Assembly (NCBI GenBank): GCA_013400115.1
Contig: VXBP01003652.1
Coordinates: 1,427,698-1,491,697 of the forward strand
Length of the DNA: 64,000 nucleotides
From: Rhinopomastus cyanomelas
Lineage: Eukaryota; Chordata; Aves; Bucerotiformes; Rhinopomastidae
Direction of reading: 5' to 3'
The translations under genes and the position numbers were made by a program. Of this stretch, positions 47,341 through 58,781 are shown one piece after another (position 1 is the first letter of the stretch; each line of letters opens with the position of its first letter). The notes beneath the pieces are model-generated. The model was not told where the DNA came from. It did not search any database and worked only from the letters and a program-made list of their open reading frames with translations.

Positions 47341-47365
47341 AGGTGCCCCCACGCACCCAGGTGGC

Positions 47366-50300
47366 TCAGACGCAGCAGCAGAGCGTGGAACAGTCCAGCC
47401 TGGCGGGGGTCCCCACACCCCCAGCCTTCTTGTTCTCCTTGGGCAGCAGCAGCACGAAGGCCATGGCCAAGGCGCAGTGGTAGAAGCTGTGCACGTAGGT
47501 GTAATCCCATTCCTGCAAGCAGGGAGAGAGAGAGTGTTGAGCGAGTCCTCCCGGGGCGGGTTGGGTGTTGGGTGGGAGCTGTGTATGAGGTGCAACTCCA
47601 GGTAGCCCGAAAGGAACGGAATGGTAGCCCAAAAACATTCCCAAGCTTTGTGCCTCCCTTTGCTGTCAAAGAAGAAGGGATTCCCAGCCTCCAGCGAAGA
47701 AAACCCGGGCGGCAAAGTGGATTTAGCACTTCCCAATTTGCACGTTTCCCAGCTCTCAGATGAAGTGTTTCATTACCCCGCAAAGAACGCGGCGGCGGGG
47801 CTGGGGAGCCGNNNNNNNNNNNNNNNNNNNNNNNNNNNNNNNNNNNNNNNNNNNNNNNNNNNNNNNNNNNNNNNNNNNNNNNNNNNNNNNNNNNNNNNNN
47901 NNNNNNNNNNNNNNNNNNNNNNNNNNNNNNNNNNNNNNNNNNNNNNNNNNNNNNNNNNNNNNNNNNNNNNNNNNNNNNNNNNNNNNNNNNNNNNNNNNNN
48001 NNNNNNNNNNNNNNNNNNNNNNNNNNNNNNNNNNNNNNNNNNNNNNNNNNNNNNNNNNNNNNNNNNNNNNNNNNNNNNNNNNNNNNNNNNNNNNNNNNNN
48101 NNNNNNNNNNNNNNNNNNNNNNNNNNNNNNNNNNNNNNNNNNNNNNNNTGGGGTGGGAGGACTGGCTGGGGGTGGGAGTGAGAAGCTCTAAACAGGGGGT
48201 TGAGTGGCCCTGGGGGTCAACTGAGAGTCTTTTTGTTGGGTCTGGTCATGCCTGGGTCACATCCAGTCCCTGCCGTGGCTCTGTGAGTTGTCCTTAAGTC
48301 ACCCGCACCCGGGTTCCAATGAAATCCTGCTGGTTTTGGGCAAAACCATCTTGAGGACCAAGTGTGGTTGAGGACAGAGAACCCTGGGGAGAGCCCAGCA
48401 CAGAGATGACAAAGGGAGGGGACATCTCCTTGATGAGGAAAGGCTGAGGAGCCTTTAGCTTAGAGAAAGGGCAACTGAAGGGTGACCCCATGGATGTTGA
48501 CCAGTATGGAAAGGGTGGGTGTCAGGAGGATGGAGCCAGGCTCTGCTCAGGGGCATCCTGTGCAATTTGGTCTAGGGGATCCTGCTCTGGCAGGGGGATT
48601 GGACTGGATCTTTCAAGGTCCCTTCCAATCCCTAATGTTCTCTGTGTGTGTGTGATCTAATGATAGGACAAGGGGCAATGGGTGTGAGCTGGAACAGAAG
48701 AGGTTCCACATCAAGATGAGAAGGAACTTCTTCATGGTGAAGGTGACAGAGTCCTGGAAGGGGCTGCCCAGGAGAGTTGTGGAGTCTCCTTCTCTGGAGA
48801 TGTTTAAAACCCTCCTGGCCATGTTCCTGTGTGACTGGATCTAGGGATCCTGCTGTTGCAGGGGGATTGGACTGGCTGATCTTTGGAGGTCCCTTCCAAT
48901 CCCTAATGTTCTGTGGTTCTGTGATTCTGTGTCCTTGTGACTCTCTTAATGGGGGAAGAAGAGTGAGCATCACCCCACATGTCACCTCTGCCCCTGCCCA
49001 CACTGCCCCTGATGGGGACGTCCCTGTCAGCAGATGCCTGCACATCAGCCCTCCAACCTCTGAACCAGGTTTGGTCCAAGAGTGGCGTGAGGGCAGAGGT
49101 CTCCTATATTGGGAGCATCCTCTGCCCCTTGTAAAGTCAGAGTGATGGAGTGTGCAAACAGGTACCTCAAAGAAGAACCTCAGCATCAGCGCTAGAGCTC
49201 CAAAACAGAACCCAGGACCAATCTGCTGGGTGTAGACACTCTTGTCTGGATAGAGCCCCTTCTTCTCCTTCATCTTTTGTAGCTGGAAGGAAAGAGAGAA
49301 CACACCAGGCCTGTTGACGTGGCTTTAGCTGCTCCACACCCAAAGAATCCCATGAGTGCTGAAATAAAACCACATGAAGCCCACGGAGCAGCTCCCCCAG
49401 GCTCTGGGCTCTGCCGCTGCCCATGGGCAGCCACGAGTCCTCCTGCTTCACTCCTGGTCACAGGGCTGTTTTCTTTGCATTCAGCCCCAAACCCAGCTCG
49501 GGGAGTGTGTGCCCCAACAAACCCAGTCTCTGGGAGAGCAGATCCCAGCACAGCATCCACAGGGTGGTCCCGTGCCCTGGTCTGCCCAGGCTGAAGGAGA
49601 AGTGCCCTTCGATCACCATGACAGCCTGTGCTGCAAGAGCTGGACCTCAAGGATGAAACCACTGGCACAGGTCAGACCCCTCCACGCAGGGCTCAGACCC
49701 TTCCCCACACAAAGCCCCACTGGTGCCCATCCCTACGTACCCATTTCACAGTTATCACCAGCACCGCCGTCCCAATGGGTCCTGAATAGACGCCGTAGCC
49801 CCAGCGGTCGTGGTAGGTCCTCACAGCGATGGTGAGGACACCAAACATGATGAAGGTTGATCTCTTTGGCTCGTCAAACTCTGCCAGGGCTGCATGGCAC
49901 CAAGCACAGGGAGTGTTAGATCATCCACCTCCCTCCTCAGCTGCTCCTTTGAAGACCTACTGGGGTCTGTCCCACCTGCTCTGGAGACCCTCAGCATCGC
50001 AGCCAGGGCTGGATGGCCCCTCTTGTGACCCACAACTGGGGAAAAAGAGGCACACAGAGGGGAAGTCGAGGTCCCTTCCAATCCCTAATGATTCTATGAT
50101 TCTATGAAGTGGACCATCTTGATGTATCTGAGCACCAGTAGCTGACTTCTAGGGCCCTTATGTTCAGTATCCTGGGTGGAAGAAGACTGGATGTGGGGAG
50201 GAAGTTCTTCACCATGAGAGTGGTGAGAGCCTGGAATGGGTTGCCCAGGGAGGTGGTTGAGGCCCCATCCTTGGAGGTGTTTAAGGTCAGGCTGGATGAG

Positions 50301-53300
50301 TCTCTGGCCAGCCTGATCTAGGGTGGGGTGTCCCTGCCCATGGCAGGGGAGTTGGAACTGGATGATCCTGTGGTCCCTTCTAACACAGACTGATTCTATG
50401 ACTGGATCTAGATGATCCTGCTGTGGCAGGGGGATTGGACTAGATGATCTTTTGAGGTCCCTTCCAATCCCTGATGATTCTATGATTTCCCACCCATATT
50501 TCCCTGTCCTGCCTCAACCCAGAAGCCTGCCATCAGCTCATGGGCTCACCCTACATCTCCAACCCTCCCACCCCGCCGCAGCCTCCGCCGCTCTGCTCCC
50601 GCAGGACCCTGCCCATGAGTGCGCCGGGGCCGCCCGGCCGCGCCGGCACCTGCCTGAGGTTTGCGAGCTGGAAGTGGCCAGCGCGAGTGAATTACGAGAG
50701 GCTTTTGTTCGGCACAGAATGGGGTAATAACTGATAAAAGTTATGGATCCCAGCAGGCTCCCCGCGCTTCCAGCCCGCACAGCTGTGTTATGGCTGCCCC
50801 GGCTTCGCATTCCGGGAACCGTGCCCGGGGGTCTGCGTCCGCACATGTGCGCTCGGGCTTTACGAGCCCCAGCGAGAGGCTTCCCTGGGCTTCGGTCCCC
50901 GCACCTTCCGTGTCCCTGGACCGCGGTTTTATGGGGAGTTTGGCTAAGGGATAACGTCCGCGTTTTAATCGCTGTTGTTTCCCCGTGGGTCAATATCTCA
51001 CGTCCAGCGTTTGGGTTCCTTCTCGCGAGATTTCTGACTGCAGCTAATGAAGCAGCCAAGCCGAGCGCTGCTGCGAGGAGCCGGAGTGTCTGGATGGGCT
51101 CTGGCCTGCCCTGACACCGCTGCTGTCTGCTGGACGTGCCCTTTGGAGGTGGTCTGCCCGGCTCATTTGCATTTTCTAGCGCCAACGTGCCATGGGAGAC
51201 AACCTTGGGCACCCTGGGGATGGTTAATACTTCTTCCCTCTCACGTTTCTCTGCTCAGAAGACTCATCCCACTGCACACTCTGGAAGGAGGATGCTGCTC
51301 TCTGCACTCCTGGGTGGCAACGGGAGGAGGGATGGACCTGTGCCCAGAGCTGGCCCATGGCTCAGGGGCTGCAGGACCTCTCCATCCCAGCCAGAGGTTT
51401 TGCACCGTTGTTGGAGCCCTGAGGGGCAGAGGGGAACGTCCTGTGGAAAACAGGATGTTTGGGATGTTTCAGGGTGGTGACCCCAGCTCAGCACTGGGAA
51501 CTCTGCCTGGCTGGAGCAGGGACTGGGTGTGTGGCTGCTAGAGATCACAGGACACGAGGGACTGGGAGGGACTTCCAAAGACCAGCCAGTCCAATCCCCC
51601 TGCCACAGCAGGATCCCCTAGATCCAGTCGCACAGGAACATGCCCAGGTGGGTTTTAAACATCTCCAGAGAAGGAGACTCTACGACCCCGCTAGGCAGCC
51701 CCTTCCAGGGCTCTGTCACCCTCACTGGGAAGAAGGTCCTTCTCATCTTGATGTGGAACCTCCTCTGCTCCAGCTGACACCCACTGCCCCTTGTCCTATC
51801 ATTGGGTGCCCCTGAGCAGAGCCTGGCTCCATCCTCTGGACACCCACCATTTCCATATTGATCAACATTCATGGGGTCTCCCCTCAGTCTCCTTTTTAAC
51901 AAGCTCAAGAGACTCACCTCCCTCAGCCTTTTCTCATCAGGGAGATGCTCCCCTCCCTTCATCACCTTCACAGCTCTGCGCTGGGCTATCTCCAGCAGCT
52001 CCGTGTCCTTGTGGAACCGAGGGGCCCAGAACTGGACACAAGATTCCAGCTGGGGTCTCACCAGGGCAGAGTAGAGGGAAAGGAGAACCTCTCTCAATCT
52101 ACTAACCACCCCGCTTCTGATCCAACCCAGGATGCCACTGACCTTCTCAGCCACCAGGGCACATTGCTGGCTCCTGGCCATCGTGCTGGCCACCAGGACC
52201 CCCAGCTTGCTCTCTAACAGCTCAGTCCCCAGCCTCTACTGGTGCCTGGGGTTGTCCTTGCTCAGGTGCCAGACTCCACACTTGCTCCAGACTTGCAGAG
52301 CTGTTGGAAATGGCTGTCCCCTCGCCTGTCGCCCTGACCCCTGTGCCTTGCTCTGCCCAAGTGTGTCCCTTAGGAGACTCTTCTGACAAAACACAGGAAC
52401 CAATATGCTCCTGGTTGTTGCCCTTCTTTAGTTCTGTCCCTTTCAGCTTCGTTTCTGTTCCCTCTTGTTTCAGCAGCAGAAGGAGGAACAAAAGGAGAGG
52501 AGAAGAGAGCGAAGGGGACGTGGGAAAAGGAAAACCAAGTAACGGGGTGTTTTAACACAGAGGAAGTGAGATCCTGTTTCTGCTCTCTCCAAGCAGATCT
52601 AATCTTCCCCATCAGCCCAGACTGAGCTTCTGATAAACTCAGCAGGAGTATTTGTCTTGACTAATCCGCTCCAAATTGCCTGCTACTGAGAGAAGTGGCA
52701 GGTTCTGATCTTCTAAAGGTCCCCAGGTCAGGGCAGGACAAGCTGGTGGACTCAGTGTGGGGAACACGAGGGGAAATTCCTGTGCGACTGGGTCTAGGGG
52801 ATCTGGCAGAGGGTTTGGACTGGATGGTCTTTGGAGGTCCCTTCCAATCCCTAATGACTGGATCTGGGGGTTCCTGCTCTGGCAGGGGGATTGGACTGGA
52901 TGGTCTTTGGAGGTCCTTTCCCATCCCTAATGTTCGATGTGTTTCTGTGAAGCAGGATCCGTTCAGACCGAGTCCTCACAGCCCTGTCCTGCCTTGAACT
53001 GCAGCCCAAGGCTGTGTGTGGTCCTTGCCAACCCTGATAAATAGTTCTTCTGTTGTAGGGACATCTACAGGGGTTGGTGAAGGCAGAGGAGCACTTGACT
53101 AACACAAACACCCGGCGCCACAGCTCTGTTTGTCTCCAAGAAGAAAACTGCCCCCCAGCCGCCTCTACTCAGGACAGTTGTCCTGGGTGGCTGAAGCCCA
53201 CGGGGTGCAGAGGCTTTCTGAGGCATTAGCCATTAAAAATGGCTTGAACTTAGGTACAAAAGAGTCTCAGACCCAAGTCTTGCAGGTATGCTCAAAGGCA

Positions 53301-56300
53301 GCAGCGTTTCCGGGGTCCGTAGCCACTGCCTGTCCCACTAGAGATGGGGCAGCAACACAATCCCTGGTGCTTGGGAGAAGAGGAGGCTGAGGAGAGACCT
53401 TCTCACTCTCTCCAACTGCCTGCAAGGAGGATGGAATGAGGAGGGGGACAGCTGCTCCCTGGTGGTGAGGGACAGGACTAGGGGAAACAGCTGCAAGCTG
53501 CACCAGGGGAGGTTTGGGCTGGGTGTTAGGAAGCATTCTGCTGCTGAAAGGGCTGTCAACCATCAGCACAGGCTGCCCAGGGCAGTGCTGGAGTCACCAT
53601 CCCTGGAGCAGCACCCTGGTGCTTAAGGACATGATGTAGCGGTTAGTGTTGGGTTGAAGGTTGGACTAGATGATCTTGAAGGTGTCTTCCAACTGAAGAC
53701 ATCCTGTGATTCTGATTCTGTGAACCGAAGAGACCAGCGCTTACCCATCAGGGACACCCAGATGGACAGAGCTGTCCCGTAGATGCTGAAGTACTCCAGG
53801 ATGTCGTAGCGCATGAAGCACAGCACTGATAAGCCGGGGCCATCGCACGCATGGTAAATCTGTTTAAAAAAGGAAACCATTGGAAAACTGGTTCCTTACC
53901 CACAGACCAGTAAGGTAAAGGCTTTTATCTACTGGTTTCATATGTCCCTGTGCAGCTTGTTCTAGGTGATCCTGCTGTGGCAGGGGGATTGGACCTGATG
54001 ATCTTTCGAGGTCCCTTCCAACCCCTAATGTTCTCTGATTCTGTGATCCTACTCTGGTGGGGGGGTTGGACTGGATGATCTTTCAAAATCCCTTCCAATC
54101 CCTAATATTGTGTGATCCTGCTGTGATGGGGAGATTTGACCTGATGCTCTTTCAAGATCCCTTCCAATCCCTAATGTTCCATGATCCTCCTGTGGTGGGG
54201 GGATTGGATCAGATCATCTTTTGAGGTCCCTTCCAATCTTTGATGTTCTGTGATCCTGCTGCGTTGGGGGGATTGGACTCAATGATCTTTTGAGGTCCAT
54301 TCCAACCCTTAATATTCTGTGATCCTGCTGTGGTAGGAGGATTGGACCTGATGATCTTTCGAGGTCCCTGCCAACCCCTAATGTTCTGTGATCCTGTGTG
54401 TGGCTGTTGAGAGGAGCCAGGAGCACAACAGCCTCACACTGTTGGATATATTTGGGAGCCAGCATCACGATTCCCAACAGCAAATGGCCTGAGAACCAGC
54501 CGTCCTCCTATTTGTGGATGAGCCTCAGGCCACCTCTCGTGCCAGGATCTGCAATGTGGTGACCAGGCTGCTCCGCGCCGTGTGGGGACATCCTCTCCAG
54601 CACAAGAAGGACTCTGGGGTTATGGTCCTAATTGCGAAAGTTTCTCGCAGAGCGATTCAAAACGAGCGTCCTGCTGACCCGTGCATGGCTGCCAGGTCAC
54701 TGTCCGGGGGCTCAACGGGGTTTGGTGGCCAGGCTCCGAACGCTGAGGACTTGGCTCATTAGTGCATCCCCCACAAAAGCCGCTGGTTCTTGCCCATTAG
54801 CTTGTTGTCAGGCAACACAAGCGCAGGCCGAGCCAAGAGAGAGTTTCCAGTACAACCAGAGCTCCCAGTGTTCGCCTGGCGCTCCCCTTTTCCTCCGAGC
54901 GCTCGGCCCCCACCAGGGTTCCTGGTGGCATCACCCGCGCGCCCCGTGCTTGCTGCAGAAGCCCCTTTGCCACCCAGCAGGGCGCCCCTGGGACGGTCCC
55001 GGCTGCCGGGGCGCAGCGGGGATGCTGAGGGGATTCATGATGGGAACCGCTGCAGCTCCTAGGACGGGGTGGCACCGTGGTCGTAGCTCTTCGCTCCACT
55101 CGGGAGTGGGTTCGGGGAGTCGGCAGGCAGGGGGAACGAGAGGGTGGAAGGTGAGGAGAGTGTTTCTTGGCCGGCGGCGCAGCACTTGTGCCTTGGGGGC
55201 GGGAAGGCTGCGATGCTGCGAGAGAGGCAACGGGAGCAGCTGCTGCCCTCCCCACCCCCTCCACCCAACTGTGCTGGCAGCTGCCTTCCCTTCCCCACAC
55301 GGGGGTATTCTGCCTCTCCCATCTCTTCACCACGGACCCGTTCCACCTCCCGGCGGAACACAGGCCAAGTTTCCTACTGACTTCTCGGGGAGGTGGAGGA
55401 GACACAAAACCGGTGCAAAATGAAATGGTAGATGTCTGGCCTCCCCGGGGAGCTGGAGCTGGAGCGGGGCTTGCCTGGGATGCTTTTATTAACTAATCCT
55501 GCAGGTTTTATGGGACTGGCAGGGTTTCCCTTCCCCACCCCGCGTCGGGCTTCAGTTGGAGCTCTAAGTGGTGGATCCTTAGGAGATCCTGGGTGAGAGC
55601 CCTGTGGAAGAGCTTCTCACACTGGGAAGGTCCTTCCTCTACTCCCTGCCTCGGCGACAGCCCTCATGAGCTGCATGGAGGCGGCTGGGGAGAAGAGGCA
55701 AGTGCAGAATTGGTTGGGTCACCGGGCTAATTCCTCTCTGTTTGTCAGCGGAGCGTTGCCGCGGGGTTAAACAGGAGACGTTCCCCAGCGGAGCTGCTGC
55801 TGTAGCTGTGTGCAGGAGCCCTGAGCAGCAGCAGGAAGCTCTGGGCAGCTTCAATTACTTTGGTTATTATTGAATTACTCCGGGTGTTCTCAGGCAACTG
55901 GCTTTCTGTGCTCACTTGTCCCACCTGAGGGAAGGCAGGGTGGTTCCAAGCCACCTTTTTCAAACTGCTCTGCCAGGGTGGAGGGTTAGTCTCTGTTTTT
56001 CTGGGTGGCTTAGCCATGTGTTTTAGCCTTTCCCAGGGCAGAAACTCCCCCAGTTCCACCTCTTCTCCCACCACCACTTGGCAATTGCAAAATCAGTAGT
56101 TCAGCTACGTGCTTTGGGCTACAGGGATGGAGCAAGAGGCTCTGGGTACAGTGTAGACCCCAAACTCAACGTGGCCACTCACCAGTTGTCAAACAAAGGG
56201 AAAAGCCAGCTCCCACACACTGTGAATCGGTCAAGTTTCTTTGCACCCAAACCCTCTCCCTAACCCCACAACCATAAAACACCATTAAATCAGTGTAAGG

Positions 56301-56612
56301 CCACCCTTTAGGACACCTCAAACTGAGGAACCAGTACTTGGCTGGGAAGTAACTGGAAATGGATGTGGTGGGGGTCATCCTCACCGCTCTCAGATGCCAT
56401 CCAGGCACCATTTCCCATGGAAAACCCATGCAGGAGGGATGAAACATGCAGGGAAGGGGGGTACAGGGACATCTTACCGCCACGAAGAACATGGTGAAGA
56501 AGTAGACCATGGCCTCCATGTGGAAGCGCCGCTTGGCCGCGATGCTGATGGTGGGGAGGAAGACCAAGGAGCTGATAGTGGGCAGAAGGAGCTTGGCCAC
56601 CAGTGAACCCAT
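47366..56612 (-). CDS. MYMK: MYMK (myomaker), myoblast fusion protein
   Basis: Seven-helix plasma membrane protein required for fusion of myoblasts into muscle fibres; older symbol TMEM8C. Coding exons in transcript order: 56612-56478, 53859-53745, 49889-49741, 49282-49166, 47512-47366. GT-AG junctions and phases 0,1,0,0 agree and give 220 residues (human 221). Recognised blocks: MGSLVAKLLLPTISSLVFLP at the start, AAKRRFHMEAMVYFFTMFF, YHACDGPGLSVLCFMRYDIL, FDEPKRSTF, GYGVYSGPIGTAV, KWLQKMKEKKGLYPDKSVYT, and VHSFYHCALAMAFVLLLP with the histidines typical of this hydrolase-like membrane family. The C-terminus LDCSTLCCCV keeps three cysteines, as in human CCACV, where they are palmitoylated; one Ala is missing. 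Intron 4 contains an assembly gap. Same strand as SLC2A6, but 24 kb away. Confidence 0.97.
47812..48148. other. Assembly gap (N) in MYMK intron 4
   Basis: 337 unresolved bases between exons 5 and 4 of MYMK. The left edge (GCGGCGGGGCTGGGGAGCC) is very GC-rich and the right edge G-rich, a usual cause of sequencing drop-out in birds. Confidence 0.98.
48485..48955 (+). mobile_element. Rearranged CR1 (MYMK intron 4)
   Basis: A 3' fragment (GGATGGAGCCAGGCTCTGCT) jumps to a complete tail ending CTCTGTGTGTGTGTGATC. A second, longer CR1 piece from GATAGGACAAGGGGCAATGG to GTGGTTCTGTGATTCTGTG follows. Internal deletion plus tail duplication is the simplest reading. Confidence 0.88.
50061..50107 (+). 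mobile_element. CR1 tail remnant
   Basis: GAAGTCGAGGTCCCTTCC to ATGATTCTATGATTCTATG. Confidence 0.82.
50170..50486 (+). mobile_element. CR1 with duplicated tail (MYMK intron 2)
   Basis: A CR1 copy ends GACTGATTCTATGACTGG near 50404. It runs straight into a second tail (ATCTAGATGATCCTGCTGTG) ending GATGATTCTATGATT, from a different subfamily. Confidence 0.88.
51545..52300 (-). mobile_element. Long CR1 with open RT C-terminus (MYMK intron 2)
   Basis: Largest CR1 here. The - strand frame 51618-52193 encodes 191 residues of the reverse transcriptase C-terminal region (SREVLL-like block, LYSALVRPQLESCVQFWAPR, KRRLRGDPMNV). The polymerase core is absent, so it cannot move by itself. Confidence 0.92.
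52775..52955 (+). mobile_element. Two CR1 tails in tandem (MYMK intron 2)
   Basis: GTGCGACTGGGTCTAGGGGA to TCCCTAATGACTGGATCTGG, then a second tail to GTTCGATGTGTTTCTGTG. The same dimer form as at 50400. Confidence 0.88.
53365..53722 (+). mobile_element. CR1 copy abutting MYMK exon 2
   Basis: GGGAGAAGAGGAGGCTGAGG to CTGTGATTCTGATTCTGTG. Its 3' end is about 20 bases from the exon 2 donor at 53744. Confidence 0.9.
53950..54400 (+). repeat. 69-bp satellite from CR1 tails (MYMK intron 1)
   Basis: GATCCT landmarks at 54045, 54114, 54183, 54252, 54321 and 54390 give an exact 69-base period, after one 77-base first unit. Each unit is a CR1 tail segment from GATCCTGCTGTGG to CCTAATGTTCTGT. The array starts about 90 bases from exon 2. 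Confidence 0.94.
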
Positions 56613-56684
56613 GGGTACCTCAGGGGCTGCTGGCTCTCTGTGAGCTGGATGGGGTCAGTGGAGCAAAGAGCCGTGCGAGTGTGC

Positions 56685-56723
56685 TTTAAAATTTAAATGT
56701 CCCGTGTGTCTGGGAACAGCTGC
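56685..56723 (-). promoter_or_regulatory. MYMK: MYMK core promoter: TTTAAA plus E-box
   Basis: Read on the - strand, an E-box CAGCTG (56722-56717) is followed by ATTTAAATTTTAAAGC (56699-56684), a TATA-like element about 75-85 bases before the start codon. CAGCTG is the preferred core for MyoD/myogenin, known activators of myomaker. Further E-boxes lie at 56804-56809 (CAGATG) and 56856-56861 (CACGTG). Confidence 0.5.
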
Positions 56724-58759
56724 CGCCGCCGCCACAGCCGCCCCCTTCGCTCCTGTCTCTCCCCAACAGCAACATTCTTGACGCAGCCGGTGGCTCCTGG
56801 CAGCAGATGCTCTGTGCCCTTGATAGTGCCCTGCTTGTCTGGGGAATGTTGTCCTCACGTGCCTGGTGCTGGGTGTTGGACCTGGGTGCATGGCGGGTGA
56901 GGACTGAGGGTTTGCTTGTTCTCCAGGGGGGACACCCCACCTCTGCATCCCAGCCCTGCTCCGAGCCTGGGTCTGCACTGCTGGAGCAGCCTAGATGGCA
57001 AAAACCATCCTCTGGGACAACACAGGGGAGCACTGGTTTGTGGCAGGCACCAGTGGGTTTCAAACAGCAGGGAGTATTCTGCTACCTGTGCTGCACCCAC
57101 AAAGCACACACCGAGCTCCAAACCTCCCCGTGAAGGCAGAGCCCCAGTGGGTGACCCTGCTTTGGTGGAACTTGGGTGATGCAGCATCTAACACCTTCTG
57201 CCTGTGCCTCTGGGTGCCAGCCTGTGCCCCTGAGTGCCAGCCTGTGCCTCTGTGCCCTCCTGTGCGCTCAGCTGGATGCCACCAGTCCCCCCAGCATGGG
57301 GATGCCCCTCCATCAGACCTCTCTGAAACTCAGGAGTCTCTGGGACAGAGGAATTGGAGCAGATCACCCCATGCAGTGCAGGAAAGTCAGAGGAAAGCAA
57401 ACCTGAAGCCTCCGGGCTGCTAGCCTGCTCAGTGGCTTCTCTCTTTTATTGTGGCTTTTTATTCCACCAGCGCTGCTCCCCTCCTGGGTCGGTGTCTTTC
57501 CCCTGGAGCCCCACAGGGATTCTCGGCGTCGTTTGGGTACAGCTGCTCCTGGGATGGAGGGAGCAGGAATGCCCAGCTTGAGCAACCCCCTTGGTGGCTG
57601 TGGGTTTGGCCAGGAGGCTGGAGCTGCGATATGAGCCACCGTCTATTTCTGAGGCTGGTGGGATGGACCCCAGGGTGGGGGTCTGGTGGAAAACCAGGCA
57701 TGCATGGAGGAGAAGAATGCTCTTTGAACCGCTCCAGACGGGCTGGGCAGGGCTCTGGGCGGGGGATCGCAGGGTTGGGGGATGTGTGGTGAGAAGGGCA
57801 AGGCAGCATCAAAGCAGTGACCCCAGAGGGCCGTGCCAAGAGCTTTCCTCAGGCACAGCTGAGATGAGCAGTGAGATGGTCCCATTTTCAGCTGATCTTG
57901 CAGGAACTATCCCCATTCCCATGGTGGCCACAGGGGCTCCATGCTGGCCATTCCACGACTCCAGACGCCCTCCTGCCTGGACAAGTCATAAACCAACTGC
58001 AAAACCCTGCAAGATTGAATCTCTGCTAATAAATGGTGAAAAAAATGACCCTATTCACTGTGAACATGAATCCCTCCAAGGCAGCACAGAAATACCCTGC
58101 CTCTCCCCAGGCATCCAGCCCTGAGTGGGGAGCGAAGCCAAGCGTCAGCACATCCCAAAGTACCCAGCTCCTTTTCCATGCCCTGTCCCCAGGCATGTCC
58201 ATGCTCCCTGTTCTTCTTGCATGAGCTGCTTGGACCAAGGAAGGTGCTCAAGGGCTGCAGTGTCCTGCCCAGCAGGGCTTGTCTCCAGGAGGGTTCTGAG
58301 CGGGATTGGGTCTAGCTGGTTGCTTTGGTCTCCTGGCTACCTCTGCCCTGCTTTTATGGCCACGGGGTTGGTGTCAGAGAGGTAAAAACAAGGCTCAGAA
58401 CCTGTCGATGAGGTCAAACTTCCACGTCTGTTGTGCTAAGCAGCCCCACCTCATCCTCCTGGGACAAGGACACATCATCAAGGCAACCACCCACCATTTG
58501 TGGGGATGAGCAAGGGTGGTGGCTGTGCAACAAATCCGGTGGCATCAGTTGAGAACTATGATGGAGCAGTTGTTGAGCACCTCCCCTTCACCCCCGCTCT
58601 CTGCCCAAGAATCTGGCTGGAGCCCTCTGGAAAGGAAACCCCGTTGGCTGCTGGATGCAGCAAGTGCCAGCCGCGGCAAGCGCTCCCCCACGCAGGCAAG
58701 TGCTGGAGCTCGCAGGAGCAAGAAAACATTCCACAGGTTGTTGGGTTGGAGGGGTTTTT

Positions 58760-58781
58760 TTCTCTCTCTCTCTCTCTCTCC
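58760..58781 (+). repeat. (TC)n microsatellite
   Basis: About eleven TC dinucleotides after a short T run. Confidence 0.9.

Larger units (their letters stand above)
23049..47365. other. Gene-free interval between SLC2A6 and MYMK
   Basis: About 24 kb without a recognisable coding exon. CR1 fragments and tandem arrays, listed separately, alternate with GC-rich unique blocks (for example 28440-28830, 31680-31900, 32840-33160, 35200-35620, 41450-41720, 45700-45850) and AT-richer unique blocks (26040-26200, 39380-39500, 45880-46130). All open frames here look like chance frames or CR1 shadows. Both flanking genes are on the - strand, so this interval is upstream of SLC2A6 and downstream of MYMK. 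Confidence 0.6.

Noticed and set aside
47621..48191. Two open frames with long X runs
   Set aside because: They cross the N gap and have no meaning.
54632..55423. 263-codon open frame on the + strand
   Set aside because: Lies antisense in MYMK intron 1 in GC-rich DNA; composition is Arg/Gly/Pro noise.
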